Assembly: GCF_023823685.1 (NCBI RefSeq)
Contig: NZ_JAMXBF010000013.1
Span: 124,001-188,000, forward strand
Source of the DNA: Pseudomonas subflava
GTDB lineage: Bacteria; Pseudomonadota; Gammaproteobacteria; Pseudomonadales; Pseudomonadaceae
Direction: 5' to 3'
DNA: 64,000 bases
Every line of letters begins with the position of its first letter. Positions within the stretch are counted from its first letter, which is position 1. Below the pieces are notes generated by a model. The model worked only from the letters and a program-made list of their open reading frames with translations, searched no databases and had not been told where the DNA came from. Below are positions 43,258 through 52,432 of this stretch, piece after piece. Both the position numbers and the translations under genes were made by a program.

Positions 43258-43711
43258 ACTGGACTTGCAGAATGCCTCCAGCGCCACCGACCTGCCCGGC
43301 GAGGCGCAGCTGCGCCGCTGGTGCGAGCTGGCCCTGCGCCAGCGCACCGCCGACTCGGAGATGACCATTCGCCTGGTCGATGAAGAAGAGGGCCGCGAGC
43401 TGAACCGCACCTGGCGGCACAAGGACTACTCCACCAACGTGCTGTCCTTTCCCGCCGAAGTGCCCGAGGGCATTCTCGACATCCCGCTGCTCGGCGATCT
43501 GGTGATCTGCGTGCCGGTGGTCGAGCGCGAGGCTCTCGAACAGGGCAAGACACCGGAGGCGCACTGGGCGCACCTGGTCATCCACGGCTGCCTGCACCTG
43601 CTCGGCTACGACCACCTCGAGAATGAGGAAGCCGAGGAGATGGAGGCGCTGGAACGGGAATTGCTGGCCGAACTGGGTCATCCCGACCCGTACGCCGCCG
43701 ACGAAGAATAA
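43250..43711 (+). CDS. ybeY: Endoribonuclease YbeY (rRNA maturation)
   Basis: The 153-residue zinc enzyme has the H3xH5xH signature HLVIHGCLHLLGYDHLE in its C-terminal half and the N-terminal motif NRTWRHKDYSTNVLSFP. YbeY takes part in 16S rRNA 3'-end processing and ribosome quality control. It starts inside the end of the PhoH gene and is followed by corC after 27 bases, so the genes form one transcript. Confidence 0.96.
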   Translation: MLELDLQNASSATDLPGEAQLRRWCELALRQRTADSEMTIRLVDEEEGRELNRTWRHKDYSTNVLSFPAEVPEGILDIPLLGDLVICVPVVEREALEQGKTPEAHWAHLVIHGCLHLLGYDHLENEEAEEMEALERELLAELGHPDPYAADEE

Positions 43712-43738
43712 CCGCCAGAGAAGGCACCGAGACTCACC

Positions 43739-44575
43739 ATGAGCGAAGACCGATCGAGCAACGAGCAGAAGTCCTGGTTCAACAAGCTGACCCAGGCTTT
43801 TGCTCATGAGCCGAGAAACCGCCAGGAACTGCTGGAAGTCCTGCGCGAAGCCCACCAGAACAAGCTGCTCGACAGCGAGGCCCTGACCATCGTCGAGGGC
43901 GCCATCCAGGTCGCCGACCTGCAGGTACGCGACATCATGGTGCCGCGCTCGCAGATGATCAGCATCAAGGCCAGCCACACGCCGGCCGAGTTCCTGCCCG
44001 CCATCGTCGACTCCGCGCACTCGCGCTACCCGGTGATCGGCGAGAGCCTCGACGAGGTCATCGGCATCCTCCTGGCCAAGGACCTGCTGCCGCTGATCAT
44101 CAATGGCGACAAGCCGTTCGACATCAAGCAACTGCTGCGCCCGGCCACCTTCGTACCGGAGTCCAAGCGCCTCAACGTGCTGCTGCGCGAGTTCCGCGCC
44201 AACCACAACCATATGGCGGTGGTCATCGACGAGTACGGCGGTGTGGCCGGCCTGGTGACCATCGAGGACGTGCTGGAGCAGATCGTCGGCGACATCGAGG
44301 ACGAGCACGATGTCGAGGAAGACAGCTACATCAAGCCGCTGCCCTCAGGCGACTTTCTGATCAAGGCGCTGACGCCGATCGAGAACTTCAACGAAGCCTT
44401 CGACACCGAGTTCCCCGACAGCGAGTTCGACACCGTCGGCGGCCTGGTGATGAACGCCTTCGGCCACCTGCCCAAGCGCAACGAAGTGACCGAGATCGGC
44501 GAGTTCCGCTTCCGCGTGCTCAACGCCGACAGCCGTCGCGTGCATCTGCTGCGCCTGACGCCGCTGGAGCGTTAA
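43739..44575 (+). CDS. corC: CorC/HlyC family transport-associated protein
   Basis: The 278-residue soluble protein has two CBS domains (about 65-195: VRDIMVPRSQMISIKASHTP, NHNHMAVVIDEYGGVAGLVTIEDVLEQIVGDIEDEHD) and a C-terminal CorC/HlyC domain (about 205-278: FDTVGGLVMNAFGHLPKRNE). CorC works with magnesium and cobalt efflux. It lacks the membrane DUF21 domain, as expected for the short form that precedes lnt. Confidence 0.95.
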   Translation: MSEDRSSNEQKSWFNKLTQAFAHEPRNRQELLEVLREAHQNKLLDSEALTIVEGAIQVADLQVRDIMVPRSQMISIKASHTPAEFLPAIVDSAHSRYPVIGESLDEVIGILLAKDLLPLIINGDKPFDIKQLLRPATFVPESKRLNVLLREFRANHNHMAVVIDEYGGVAGLVTIEDVLEQIVGDIEDEHDVEEDSYIKPLPSGDFLIKALTPIENFNEAFDTEFPDSEFDTVGGLVMNAFGHLPKRNEVTEIGEFRFRVLNADSRRVHLLRLTPLER

Positions 44576-44644
44576 GCCCAGCCCATCGCAACCTAGGCCG
44601 TGACAACGGCCTTGTTGCGATCCATACCCACACAACGCATCTCT

Positions 44645-44702
44645 TAGCCCGGACTTCAGTCCGGGAAACGGGCCGCCACGCCCCGGACTGAAGTCCGGGC
44701 TA
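44645..44702. repeat. Nested REP-like palindrome, family B
   Basis: Perfect 21-bp inverted arms (44645-44665 and 44682-44702) enclose 16 bases. Each arm contains its own perfect hairpin, CCCGGACT-TC-AGTCCGGG. The element lies between corC and lnt, splitting this otherwise tight gene row. Confidence 0.75.
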
Positions 44703-44824
44703 CGTTCTCGCCAACGGACCTCCGGGGGCGCGAGATGCCCACCCCGCTCTCCAGACCGCTCGACTTCCAGCCTCCCCGCCCTTCCAGTACCCTTGCCCGC
44801 CTGATTCCCGATCAAGGACGCACG

Positions 44825-46366
44825 ATGCGCTGGATCACCCAACCCGGCTGGCCGGGCCATCTGCTGGCCCTGGCCGGCGGCGCCTCCACCACCCTGGCCC
44901 TGGCTCCCTTCGATATCTGGCCGCTGGCCCTGGTCGCCATCGCCCTCTTCTACCTCGGCCTGCGTGAGCTGAGCCCGCGCCAGGCCCTGCTGCGCGGCTG
45001 GCTCTATGGCCTCGGCCTGTTCCTCGCCGGCACCAGTTGGATCTACGTCAGCATCCACGACTACGGCGCCGCCTCGCCCGCGCTGGCCGGCTTTCTCACC
45101 TTCGGCTTCTGCGCGGGGGTCGCGCTGTTCTTCGCCCTGCCGGCCTGGCTCTGGGCACGCTGGCTGCGCCGCAACGACTCACCGATCGCCGATGCCCTGG
45201 CCTTCGCCGCCCTGTGGCTGGCCCAGGAGGCTTTCCGCGGCTGGTTCCTCACCGGTTTCCCCTGGCTCTATGCCGGCTACAGCCAGCTGAATGGCCCGCT
45301 GGCCGGCCTGGCGCCGGTCGGCGGCATGTGGCTGATCTCGCTGACGCTGGCGCTGTCCGCCGCCCTGCTGATCAACCTGCCGCGCCTGTTCGCCGACAAG
45401 CCGCGCCTCGCCGCCGGCGTGCTCCTGCTGCTGGCGCCCTGGCTCGCCGGCCTGGCACTGAAAAACCACGCCTGGACCGCCAGCAAGGGCGAGCCGGTGA
45501 AGGTGGCCGCCCTTCAGGGCAACGTGGCACAAAATATGAAGTGGGATCCGGCCCAGCTGGATGCCCAGTTGGCGCTGTACCGCGACATGACCCTGAGCAG
45601 CCGCCCCGCCGACCTGATCGTCTGGCCGGAAACCGCCGTGCCGGTGCTCAAGGAGTTCGCCGAGGGTTACCTGAAGGTGATGGGCCGGGTCGCCGCCGAG
45701 CGTGACGCCGCGCTGATCACCGGCGTGCCGGTGCGCCAAGCCAACGAGCACGGCGAGAAGCGCTACTACAACGCGATCACCGTCACCGGCTGGGGCGAAG
45801 GCACCTACCTCAAGCAGAAGCTGGTGCCGTTCGGCGAATACGTGCCGCTGCAGGACGTGCTGCGCGGGCTCATCGCCTTCTTCGACCTGCCCATGTCCGA
45901 CTTCGCCCGTGGCCCCTCCGACCAGGGCCCGTTGCTGGCCAAGGGCCTGAAGATCGCGCCCTTCATCTGCTACGAAGTGGTCTATCCCGAATTCGCCGCC
46001 GGCCTGTCCGCCCAGAGCGACCTGCTGCTGACGGTGAGCAACGACACCTGGTTCGGCACCTCGATCGGCCCGCTGCAGCACCTGCAGATGGCGCAGATGC
46101 GCGCCCTCGAAGCCGGGCGCTGGATGATCCGTGCCACCAACAACGGCGTCACCGCGCTGATCGACCCGCAGGGCCGCATCACCGGACAGATCCCGCAGTT
46201 CCAGCAGGCCATCCTCTACGGAGAAGTGCAGCCGATGCAGGGCCTGACGCCCTACCTGCAGTGGCGCGCCTGGCCGTTGGTCGTACTGTGCGCCCTGCTT
46301 CTGGGCTGGGCCTTCGTCGCTCGCCGCCGCGCGGCGCGCTCTAACGACGCCATGCAGGCCGCCTGA
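44825..46366 (+). CDS. lnt: Apolipoprotein N-acyltransferase
   Basis: The 513-residue inner-membrane enzyme N-acylates the N-terminal cysteine of lipoproteins, the last step of maturation. About six membrane helices precede a nitrilase-type periplasmic domain whose catalytic triad is E269 (WPETAVP), K332 (LKQKLVPFGEYVP) and C382 (PFICYEVVYPE). I chose the ATG giving MRWITQPGW; a frame 30 codons longer has an ordinary N-terminus that no family member shares. The REP-like element and the 249-base gap before it suggest a separate promoter. Confidence 0.96.
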   Translation: MRWITQPGWPGHLLALAGGASTTLALAPFDIWPLALVAIALFYLGLRELSPRQALLRGWLYGLGLFLAGTSWIYVSIHDYGAASPALAGFLTFGFCAGVALFFALPAWLWARWLRRNDSPIADALAFAALWLAQEAFRGWFLTGFPWLYAGYSQLNGPLAGLAPVGGMWLISLTLALSAALLINLPRLFADKPRLAAGVLLLLAPWLAGLALKNHAWTASKGEPVKVAALQGNVAQNMKWDPAQLDAQLALYRDMTLSSRPADLIVWPETAVPVLKEFAEGYLKVMGRVAAERDAALITGVPVRQANEHGEKRYYNAITVTGWGEGTYLKQKLVPFGEYVPLQDVLRGLIAFFDLPMSDFARGPSDQGPLLAKGLKIAPFICYEVVYPEFAAGLSAQSDLLLTVSNDTWFGTSIGPLQHLQMAQMRALEAGRWMIRATNNGVTALIDPQGRITGQIPQFQQAILYGEVQPMQGLTPYLQWRAWPLVVLCALLLGWAFVARRRAARSNDAMQAA

Positions 46367-46376
46367 GCACGGCAAT

Positions 46377-46422
46377 CTCTGCTCGAGCCGAACGGCAGCC
46401 AGGATGCCGTTCGCGAGCAGAG
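46377..46422. terminator. Large convergent stem-loop after lnt
   Basis: Outer arms CTCTGCTCG/CGAGCAGAG (46377-46385, 46414-46422) and inner arms CGAACGGC/GCCGTTCG (46389-46396, 46406-46413) form a long hairpin with one AGC bulge and a 9-base loop. It lies between the convergent lnt and ydcF genes; no T run follows. Confidence 0.55.
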
Positions 46423-46441
46423 CTCACGCCTATCGCTGCAC

Positions 46442-47209
46442 TTAGCGATACAGCAGCGGGTATACCGCGAGCCCGATCACCTCGTTGAGCAAGCGCGTGC
46501 TCTGCCACAGCGCCTTGCCTTCCGGCAGCCAGCCGCCCAGCGGACGTTCATTGGGCACGCCGAGGAACCCCAGGGGCGCCGCCACCACCTCAAGCCCGGC
46601 GCGCTCGAAGCACCAGCGCGAGCGCGGCATGTGCGAGGCCTGGGTCACCAGCACCACGCGGCGGATGCCCTCGGCCTTAAGCATCTGCGCGCTGAACAAC
46701 GCGTTCTCCCAGGTCGTGCGGCTGCGCTCCTCGCGCCAGCGGGTGGCCACGCCGAAGTCGCGCTGCAGCGCCTCGGCCATCAGCCCGGCCTCGCTGGGCG
46801 GCTGGCCGTAATGCAACCCGCCACTGATCAGAATCGGCAGCTGCGAGGCCCGGTGCAGACGCGCCGCGTAGCGCAGGCGTTCGATGGCGGTGACGCTGGG
46901 CTGATCGCTGCCCCAGGCCGGATCGGCCTCCTCGCGCCCCGAGCCGAGCACCACGATCACTTCGGCCCGCTGCGCCAACCCGGCCCACTGCGCCTCGGCC
47001 AGCGCCGGCTCACGCTCGATCAGCCGCGCCGCCCATTCCACCACCGCCGGCAGGCTCAGCAGCCACAAACCGCCCAGGCCGCCGACGAGGCACAGGGCGG
47101 CCAGCCGCGGCCGTCCCGCCCAGGTCCACAACAGCCAGGCCAGAAGGATCAGCAGCATCAGGCCGCCGGGCGGAAGAATCAGTTGCTTGAGGATGAAGCG
47201 CAGTTCCAT
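46442..47209 (-). CDS. YdcF/ElyC-family DUF218 protein
   Basis: The 255-residue protein has two N-terminal membrane segments (GGLMLLILLAWLLWTWAG, LVGGLGGLWLLSLPAVVEW) and a periplasmic DUF218 domain: AEVIVVLGSGREEAD, LPILISGGLHYGQPPSEAGLMAEAL, RTTWENALFSAQML and VLVTQASHMPRSRWCFERAGLEVV. ElyC homologues affect cell-envelope lipid carrier recycling. An AGGAGG site precedes the ATG, which I prefer to a GTG two codons upstream. Confidence 0.88.
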   Translation of the reverse strand: MELRFILKQLILPPGGLMLLILLAWLLWTWAGRPRLAALCLVGGLGGLWLLSLPAVVEWAARLIEREPALAEAQWAGLAQRAEVIVVLGSGREEADPAWGSDQPSVTAIERLRYAARLHRASQLPILISGGLHYGQPPSEAGLMAEALQRDFGVATRWREERSRTTWENALFSAQMLKAEGIRRVVLVTQASHMPRSRWCFERAGLEVVAAPLGFLGVPNERPLGGWLPEGKALWQSTRLLNEVIGLAVYPLLYR

Positions 47210-47262
47210 GGGCACCTCCTGTGCCCTGGAAGGCTACCCGACCGGCGCTCGTGCGGCGACTC

Positions 47263-47706
47263 TCAGCGCGGGCCTCCAGCGCGGAACAGCTTGGAGCCGC
47301 ACGCCACGCAGGGCAGCACGCCCTCGCCACGCTGCACCTCGGCAACCGCACCACAGAGCGCGCAGCGCAACTGCTGGCGCTTGCGAATCAGCGGCTTGCC
47401 GCGCGGCGCCTTGGCCCCCGGGCGCGAGGGCAGCTTGGCGGAGGCCTTGCCCGCGGCCGGCAATTGCTCGATCACCGCCAGCTCTTCGGCGGCGGCATGC
47501 CAGCCACGCAGCCAGTTGAGGTCGCGGTCCAGGTAGGCGCGGATCAGCTCCAGTTCCGCCGGGGTCAGGCCGCGCAGTTCCAGCTCGTCCGGAGGGGCGT
47601 CGCGCAGACGGGTCGCGGTGTCCGCTTCTTCGAGGGCCAGCGCAAGGCGTTGCAACAGACGCTCGTAGAGCCCACCCTCGATCTCAGCCCGCCGCAACTC
47701 TGCCAT
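47263..47706 (-). CDS. Zinc ribbon-containing protein
   Basis: The 147-residue protein has a helical N-terminal half rich in charged residues (LYERLLQRLALALEEADT) and a C-terminal zinc ribbon with two CxxC pairs (LRCALCGAVAEVQ and VLPCVACGSKLF). It resembles the DUF1451-type zinc ribbon family seen beside leuS in pseudomonads. No enzymatic residues are seen; a role in transcription or RNA binding is only a guess. It is divergent from leuS. Confidence 0.82.
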   Translation of the reverse strand: MAELRRAEIEGGLYERLLQRLALALEEADTATRLRDAPPDELELRGLTPAELELIRAYLDRDLNWLRGWHAAAEELAVIEQLPAAGKASAKLPSRPGAKAPRGKPLIRKRQQLRCALCGAVAEVQRGEGVLPCVACGSKLFRAGGPR

Positions 47707-47892
47707 CCCTCACCTCGACCGGGCGCCCGACCCTGACTGCGCGCCTCTCACAGGCAAGCTTAGCGCCGGCCGCAGCCGCAACCGGACGCCGCGACAAACG
47801 GCGGCGCGGCACAATCAGGGTTTCCCTGAATCGAGGGGGGTCATGTATGCTACGGCGCTTCTCGCAAGCCCTCATTTCAGCGCCGAAAGCCC

Positions 47893-50505
47893 ATGCACGA
47901 ACAGTATTCGCCCCGTGAAATCGAAGCCGCCGCCCAAGCTCATTGGGACGCGCAAAAGTCCTTTGTCGTGAGCGAACAGCCGGGCAAGGACACCTTCTAT
48001 TGCCTGTCCATGTTCCCCTATCCGAGCGGCAAGCTGCACATGGGCCACGTGCGCAACTACACCATCGGTGACGTGATCGCCCGCTACCAGCGCATGCAGG
48101 GCAAGAACGTACTGCAGCCGATGGGCTGGGACGCCTTCGGCATGCCGGCCGAGAACGCGGCGATGAAGAACAACGTCGCCCCGGCCAAATGGACCTACGA
48201 GAACATCGCCTACATGAAGTCCCAGCTGAAATCGCTGGGCCTGGCCATCGACTGGACCCGCGAAGTCACCACCTGCAAGCCGGACTACTACCGCTGGGAG
48301 CAGTGGCTGTTCACCCGCCTGTTCGAGAAGGGCGTGATCTACCGCAAGAACGGCACCGTGAACTGGGACCCGGTCGACCAGACCGTGCTGGCCAACGAGC
48401 AGGTCATCGACGGCCGCGGCTGGCGCTCGGGCGCGCTGATCGAGAAGCGCGAAATCCCGATGTACTACTTCAAGATAACCGCCTACGCCGAGGAGCTGCT
48501 GAGCAGCCTGGACGAGCTGGATGGCTGGCCGGAACAGGTCAAGACCATGCAGCGCAACTGGATTGGCAAGAGCTTCGGTGCCGACATCGCCTTCGACTAC
48601 GACGTCGCCAGCGTCGGCATAGAGGGCCAGCTGAAGGTCTACTCGACCCGCCCCGACACCCTGATGGGCGCCACCTACGTGGCCGTGGCCGCCGAGCACC
48701 CGCTGGCCCAGCGCGCCGCCGAGAACAACGCCGAGCTGCAGGCCTTCATCGCCGAGTGCAAGGCCGGATCGGTTGCCGAGGCCGATATGGCCACCATGGA
48801 GAAGAAGGGCCTGGCCACCGGCCAGTTCGTCCTCCATCCGCTGACCGGCGACAAACTGCCGGTGTTCGTCGCCAACTATGTGCTGTGGGGCTACGGCGAA
48901 GGCGCCGTGATGGCCGTGCCGGCGCATGACGAGCGCGACTTCGAATTCGCCAACAAGTACGACCTGCCGATCAAGCAGGTCTACGCCGGCGAGGGCAAGG
49001 ACTACGACGCCAGCCAATGGCAGGCCTGGTACGGCGACAAGGACGGCCTGGTCACCATCAACTCCGGCAAGTACGACGGCAAGGGCTTCCTTGATGCCTT
49101 CGACGCTATCGTCGCCGACCTGGAAGCCAGCGGCCACGGCGCGCGCAAGACCCAGTTCCGCCTGCGCGACTGGGGCATCAGCCGCCAGCGCTACTGGGGC
49201 TGCCCAATTCCGATCATCCACTGCCCGAGCTGCGGCGACGTGCCAGTGCAGGAAGACCAGCTGCCGGTCGTGCTGCCCGAAGACGTGGTACCGGACGGTG
49301 CCGGTTCGCCGTTGGCCAAGATGCCCGAGTTCTACGCCTGCAGCTGCCCGAAATGCGGCAGCGCGGCCAAGCGCGAAACCGACACCATGGACACCTTCGT
49401 CGAGTCGTCCTGGTACTTCGCCCGCTACGCCAGCCCGAACTACGAGGGCGGCATGGTCGACCCGCAGGCCGCCAACCACTGGCTGCCGGTGGATCAGTAC
49501 ATCGGCGGCATCGAACACGCCATCCTGCACCTGCTGTACGCGCGCTTCTTCCACAAGCTGATGCGTGACGAAGGCCTGGTCAGCTCGAACGAGCCGTTCA
49601 AGAACCTGCTGACCCAGGGCATGGTGGTCGCCGAGACCTACTACCGCACCCTGGAAAACGGGGGTAAGGACTGGTTCAACCCGGCCGACGTGGAAGTCGA
49701 GCGCGACGCCAAGGCCAAGGTCATCGGCGCCAGGCTGAAGAGCGACGGCCTGCCGGTGGAAATCGGCGGCACCGAGAAGATGTCCAAGTCGAAGAACAAC
49801 GGAGTGGACCCGCAGGCCATGATCGACGCCTACGGCGCCGACACCTGCCGTCTGTTCATGATGTTCGCCTCGCCGCCCGACATGAGCTGCGAATGGTCCG
49901 ACGCCGGCATCGAAGGCGCCAACCGCTTCCTGCGCCGCGTCTGGCGCCTGGCCCACGGCCATGTCGGCGCCGGCCTGCCGGGCGAACTCGACAAGAGCAG
50001 CCTGAACGACGAGCAGAAGGCCGTGCGCCGCGCCATCCACCTGGCCATCAAGCAGGCCAGCAACGATGTCGGCCAGAATCACAAGTTCAACACCGCCATC
50101 GCCCAGGTGATGACCCTGATGAACGTGCTGGAGAAGGCCGCGACCGCCAGCGAGCAGGACCGCGCGCTACTGCAGGAAGGCCTGGAGGCCGTGGCCCTGC
50201 TGCTGGCGCCGATCACCCCGCACATCTGCCATGAGCTGTGGCAGCAGCTGGGCAAGGCCGGTGCCGTCATCGACGCGCAGTGGCCGCAGGTCGACGAATC
50301 GGCACTGGTGCAGGACAGCCTGACCCTGGTCATCCAGGTCAACGGCAAGCTGCGCGGCCAGATCGAGGTGCCGGCGTCGGCCTCTCGCGAGGATGTCGAG
50401 GCCGCCGCCCGCGCCAACGAGAACGTGCAGCGCTTCACCGAGGGCGTGACCATCCGCAAGGTCATCGTCGTGCCGGGCAAGCTGGTCAACATCGTCGCCA
50501 ACTAA
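47893..50505 (+). CDS. leuS: Leucyl-tRNA synthetase
   Basis: The 870-residue class I synthetase has the HIGH-type motif in SGKLHMGHVRNYTIGD, the KMSKS loop TEKMSKSKNNGVDP and the CP1 editing domain between them (YSTRPDTLMGATYVAVAAEH region). The C-terminal anticodon-binding and LeuRS-specific domains follow. It charges tRNA-Leu. The normal length and good ATG leave little doubt. It is followed by lptE and holA, the conserved pseudomonad order. Confidence 0.98.
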   Translation: MHEQYSPREIEAAAQAHWDAQKSFVVSEQPGKDTFYCLSMFPYPSGKLHMGHVRNYTIGDVIARYQRMQGKNVLQPMGWDAFGMPAENAAMKNNVAPAKWTYENIAYMKSQLKSLGLAIDWTREVTTCKPDYYRWEQWLFTRLFEKGVIYRKNGTVNWDPVDQTVLANEQVIDGRGWRSGALIEKREIPMYYFKITAYAEELLSSLDELDGWPEQVKTMQRNWIGKSFGADIAFDYDVASVGIEGQLKVYSTRPDTLMGATYVAVAAEHPLAQRAAENNAELQAFIAECKAGSVAEADMATMEKKGLATGQFVLHPLTGDKLPVFVANYVLWGYGEGAVMAVPAHDERDFEFANKYDLPIKQVYAGEGKDYDASQWQAWYGDKDGLVTINSGKYDGKGFLDAFDAIVADLEASGHGARKTQFRLRDWGISRQRYWGCPIPIIHCPSCGDVPVQEDQLPVVLPEDVVPDGAGSPLAKMPEFYACSCPKCGSAAKRETDTMDTFVESSWYFARYASPNYEGGMVDPQAANHWLPVDQYIGGIEHAILHLLYARFFHKLMRDEGLVSSNEPFKNLLTQGMVVAETYYRTLENGGKDWFNPADVEVERDAKAKVIGARLKSDGLPVEIGGTEKMSKSKNNGVDPQAMIDAYGADTCRLFMMFASPPDMSCEWSDAGIEGANRFLRRVWRLAHGHVGAGLPGELDKSSLNDEQKAVRRAIHLAIKQASNDVGQNHKFNTAIAQVMTLMNVLEKAATASEQDRALLQEGLEAVALLLAPITPHICHELWQQLGKAGAVIDAQWPQVDESALVQDSLTLVIQVNGKLRGQIEVPASASREDVEAAARANENVQRFTEGVTIRKVIVVPGKLVNIVAN

Positions 50506-50565
50506 ACGGTCGCCAACTGATTCGGCCCGGTGCCCAGGCGCCGGGTTTCTCAAGGGGAAACAACA

Positions 50566-51180
50566 ATGATGAAACGGAACATGCTGGTCATCGGCCTCGC
50601 CGTCCTGCTCAGCGCCTGCGGCTTCCAGCTGCGTGGCACCGGCAGCGCCGAGTTCGCCCTCAAGGAAATCGACCTGCAGGCGCGCAATGCCTACGGCGAC
50701 ACCGTCAAGCAGCTGCGCCAGCTGCTGGAAAACAGCGACGTGAAGGTGCACAACGGCGCGCCCTACCTGCTGTTCCTGGCCAACGAACAGGAAACCCAGC
50801 GCACCGCCAGCGTCACCAGCAGCGCGCGCAGCGCCGAGTACGAGTTGACCACCCACCTGGACTACGAGATCCGCGGCGAGAAGAACATGCTGTTGCTGCG
50901 CGACAAGCTGGAAGTGCAGCGCGTCTACGTCCACGACGAGAACAACCTGATCGGCTCCAGCCAGGAATCCGCCCAGCTGCGCCAGGAAATGCGCCGCGAG
51001 CTGATCCAGCAGGTGTCCCTGCGCCTGCAACTGCTGACCCCGGCGCGCCTGGAGCAGCTGCAGCAGGAGGCCGAGGCCCGCGCCGCCGCCGAGGCCGAAG
51101 CGGCCGCCGCCGCCCGCCGCGCGGCCGAGGAGTCGATGCCGCAGCAATCGCCGATCCAGCTGCCGATCCCGCAGCAGTGA
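50566..51180 (+). CDS. lptE: LPS-assembly lipoprotein LptE
   Basis: The 204-residue outer-membrane lipoprotein plugs the LptD barrel and helps insert LPS. The lipobox LLSAC is in MMKRNMLVIGLAVLLSACGFQLRG; the lipidated Cys is followed by GFQLRG, typical of LptE. The C-terminal tail is an alanine/glutamine-rich repeat (EARAAAEAEAAAAARRAAEE) that ends QQSPIQLPIPQQ and is longer than usual. Two adjacent ATGs are possible starts. An AAGGGGAAA site lies upstream. Confidence 0.93.
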   Translation: MMKRNMLVIGLAVLLSACGFQLRGTGSAEFALKEIDLQARNAYGDTVKQLRQLLENSDVKVHNGAPYLLFLANEQETQRTASVTSSARSAEYELTTHLDYEIRGEKNMLLLRDKLEVQRVYVHDENNLIGSSQESAQLRQEMRRELIQQVSLRLQLLTPARLEQLQQEAEARAAAEAEAAAAARRAAEESMPQQSPIQLPIPQQ

Positions 51181-51185
51181 TCGAG

Positions 51186-51207
51186 AAGGGCCGGGCGACC
51201 GGCCCTT
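51186..51207 (+). terminator. Terminator-like hairpin between lptE and holA
   Basis: Perfect 9-bp arms AAGGGCCGG and CCGGCCCTT enclose GCGA, followed by a short T run (TTTT overall). It starts six bases after lptE, so holA is only partly linked to it. Confidence 0.7.
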
Positions 51208-51237
51208 TTCACGAGCCCCGATGAAACTCGGCTTTCG

Positions 51238-52272
51238 ATGAAACTGAATCCCGCGCAACTCGGCAAACACCTGCAAGGCGGCCTGGCCCCGGTCTACGTG
51301 GTCAGCGGCGACGAGCCGCTGCTGTGCCAGGAGGCCGAGGACGCCATCCGCGCCGCCACCCGCCAGCAGGGCTTCAGCGAGCGTCAGGTATTCCACGCCG
51401 AGGCGAGCTTCGACTGGGGGCTGCTCTACGAAGCCGGCGCCAGCCTCTCGCTGTTCGCCGAGAAGCGCCTGATCGAGCTACGCATCGCCAACGGCAAGCC
51501 TGGCGACAGGGGTACCGCAGCCATTCTCGAGTACTTGGAGCGGCCGCCGGAAGACACGGTGCTGCTGATCAGCCTGCCCAAGCTCGACGGCAGCACACAG
51601 AAGACCAAGTGGGCCAAGGCCCTGATCGACGGGCAGCACAGCCAGTTCCTGCAGATCTGGCCAATCGAGGTCGCCCAGTTGCCCAACTGGATTCGCCAGC
51701 GCCTGTCCCAGGCCGGCCTGGCCGCCAGCCAGGAAGCGGTGGAGCTGATCGCCGCGCGGGTCGAGGGCAATCTGCTGGCCGCGGCGCAGGAGATCGAGAA
51801 GCTCAAGCTGTTGGCCGAAGGCAACCAGATCGACGCCGGCACCGTGCAGGCCGCCGTGGCCGACAGTGCCCGCTACGACGTGTTCGGCCTGATCGACGCG
51901 GTGCTCAATGGTGAGGCGAGCCACGCCCTGCGCATGCTCGAAGGGCTGCGCGGCGAGGGTGTGGAACCGCTGTTCATCGTCGTCATGCTGGCCCGCGAGC
52001 TGCGCCAACTGGCCGGCCTGGCCCTGCAGTTCAGCCAGGGCGTGCCGCTGGAAAAGGCCTTCGCCAGCGCCCGCCCACCCATCTGGGACAAGCGCCGCCC
52101 GCTGATGAGCAAGGCCCTGCAGCGCCACACCGCCGCGCGCTGGAACCAGCTGCTGATCGACGCCCAGCGCATCGACGCCCAGGTCAAAGGCCAGGCCGCC
52201 GGCGACGCCTGGAGCAGCCTGGCCCGCCTGGCCCTGCTGATGGCCGGCCAGCGCCTGCCGCTCAGCGAGTAA
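51238..52272 (+). CDS. holA: DNA polymerase III subunit delta
   Basis: The 344-residue protein is the wrench of the clamp loader that opens the beta ring. It begins MKLNPAQLGKHLQGGLAPVYVVSGDEPLLCQEAEDAIR, the typical delta N-terminal fold, with ELIAARVEGNLLAAAQEIEKLKL and the C-terminal collar domain (QRHTAARWNQLLIDAQRIDAQVKG). It follows lptE closely. The usual P-loop of clamp-loader ATPases is absent, as expected for delta. Confidence 0.95.
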   Translation: MKLNPAQLGKHLQGGLAPVYVVSGDEPLLCQEAEDAIRAATRQQGFSERQVFHAEASFDWGLLYEAGASLSLFAEKRLIELRIANGKPGDRGTAAILEYLERPPEDTVLLISLPKLDGSTQKTKWAKALIDGQHSQFLQIWPIEVAQLPNWIRQRLSQAGLAASQEAVELIAARVEGNLLAAAQEIEKLKLLAEGNQIDAGTVQAAVADSARYDVFGLIDAVLNGEASHALRMLEGLRGEGVEPLFIVVMLARELRQLAGLALQFSQGVPLEKAFASARPPIWDKRRPLMSKALQRHTAARWNQLLIDAQRIDAQVKGQAAGDAWSSLARLALLMAGQRLPLSE

Positions 52273-52432
52273 CCTCGCACCAGCAGGCGCTTCTCGGCCT
52301 ACTCGCTGCAGGCGTTACTCCAACGATCCGCTCGCCCCGCCGCGCCAGCACTTTGCCGCCATGGACATTTTTTAACCAGCGGCGCATAGTCCGCGCCGCC
52401 CGCAACGTCGCGGGCCATGCGAGGAACCTCCG

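Noticed and set aside
47872..50082. 736-codon open frame antisense to leuS
   Set aside because: It is the complement of the conserved leuS gene and shows only GC-driven composition.
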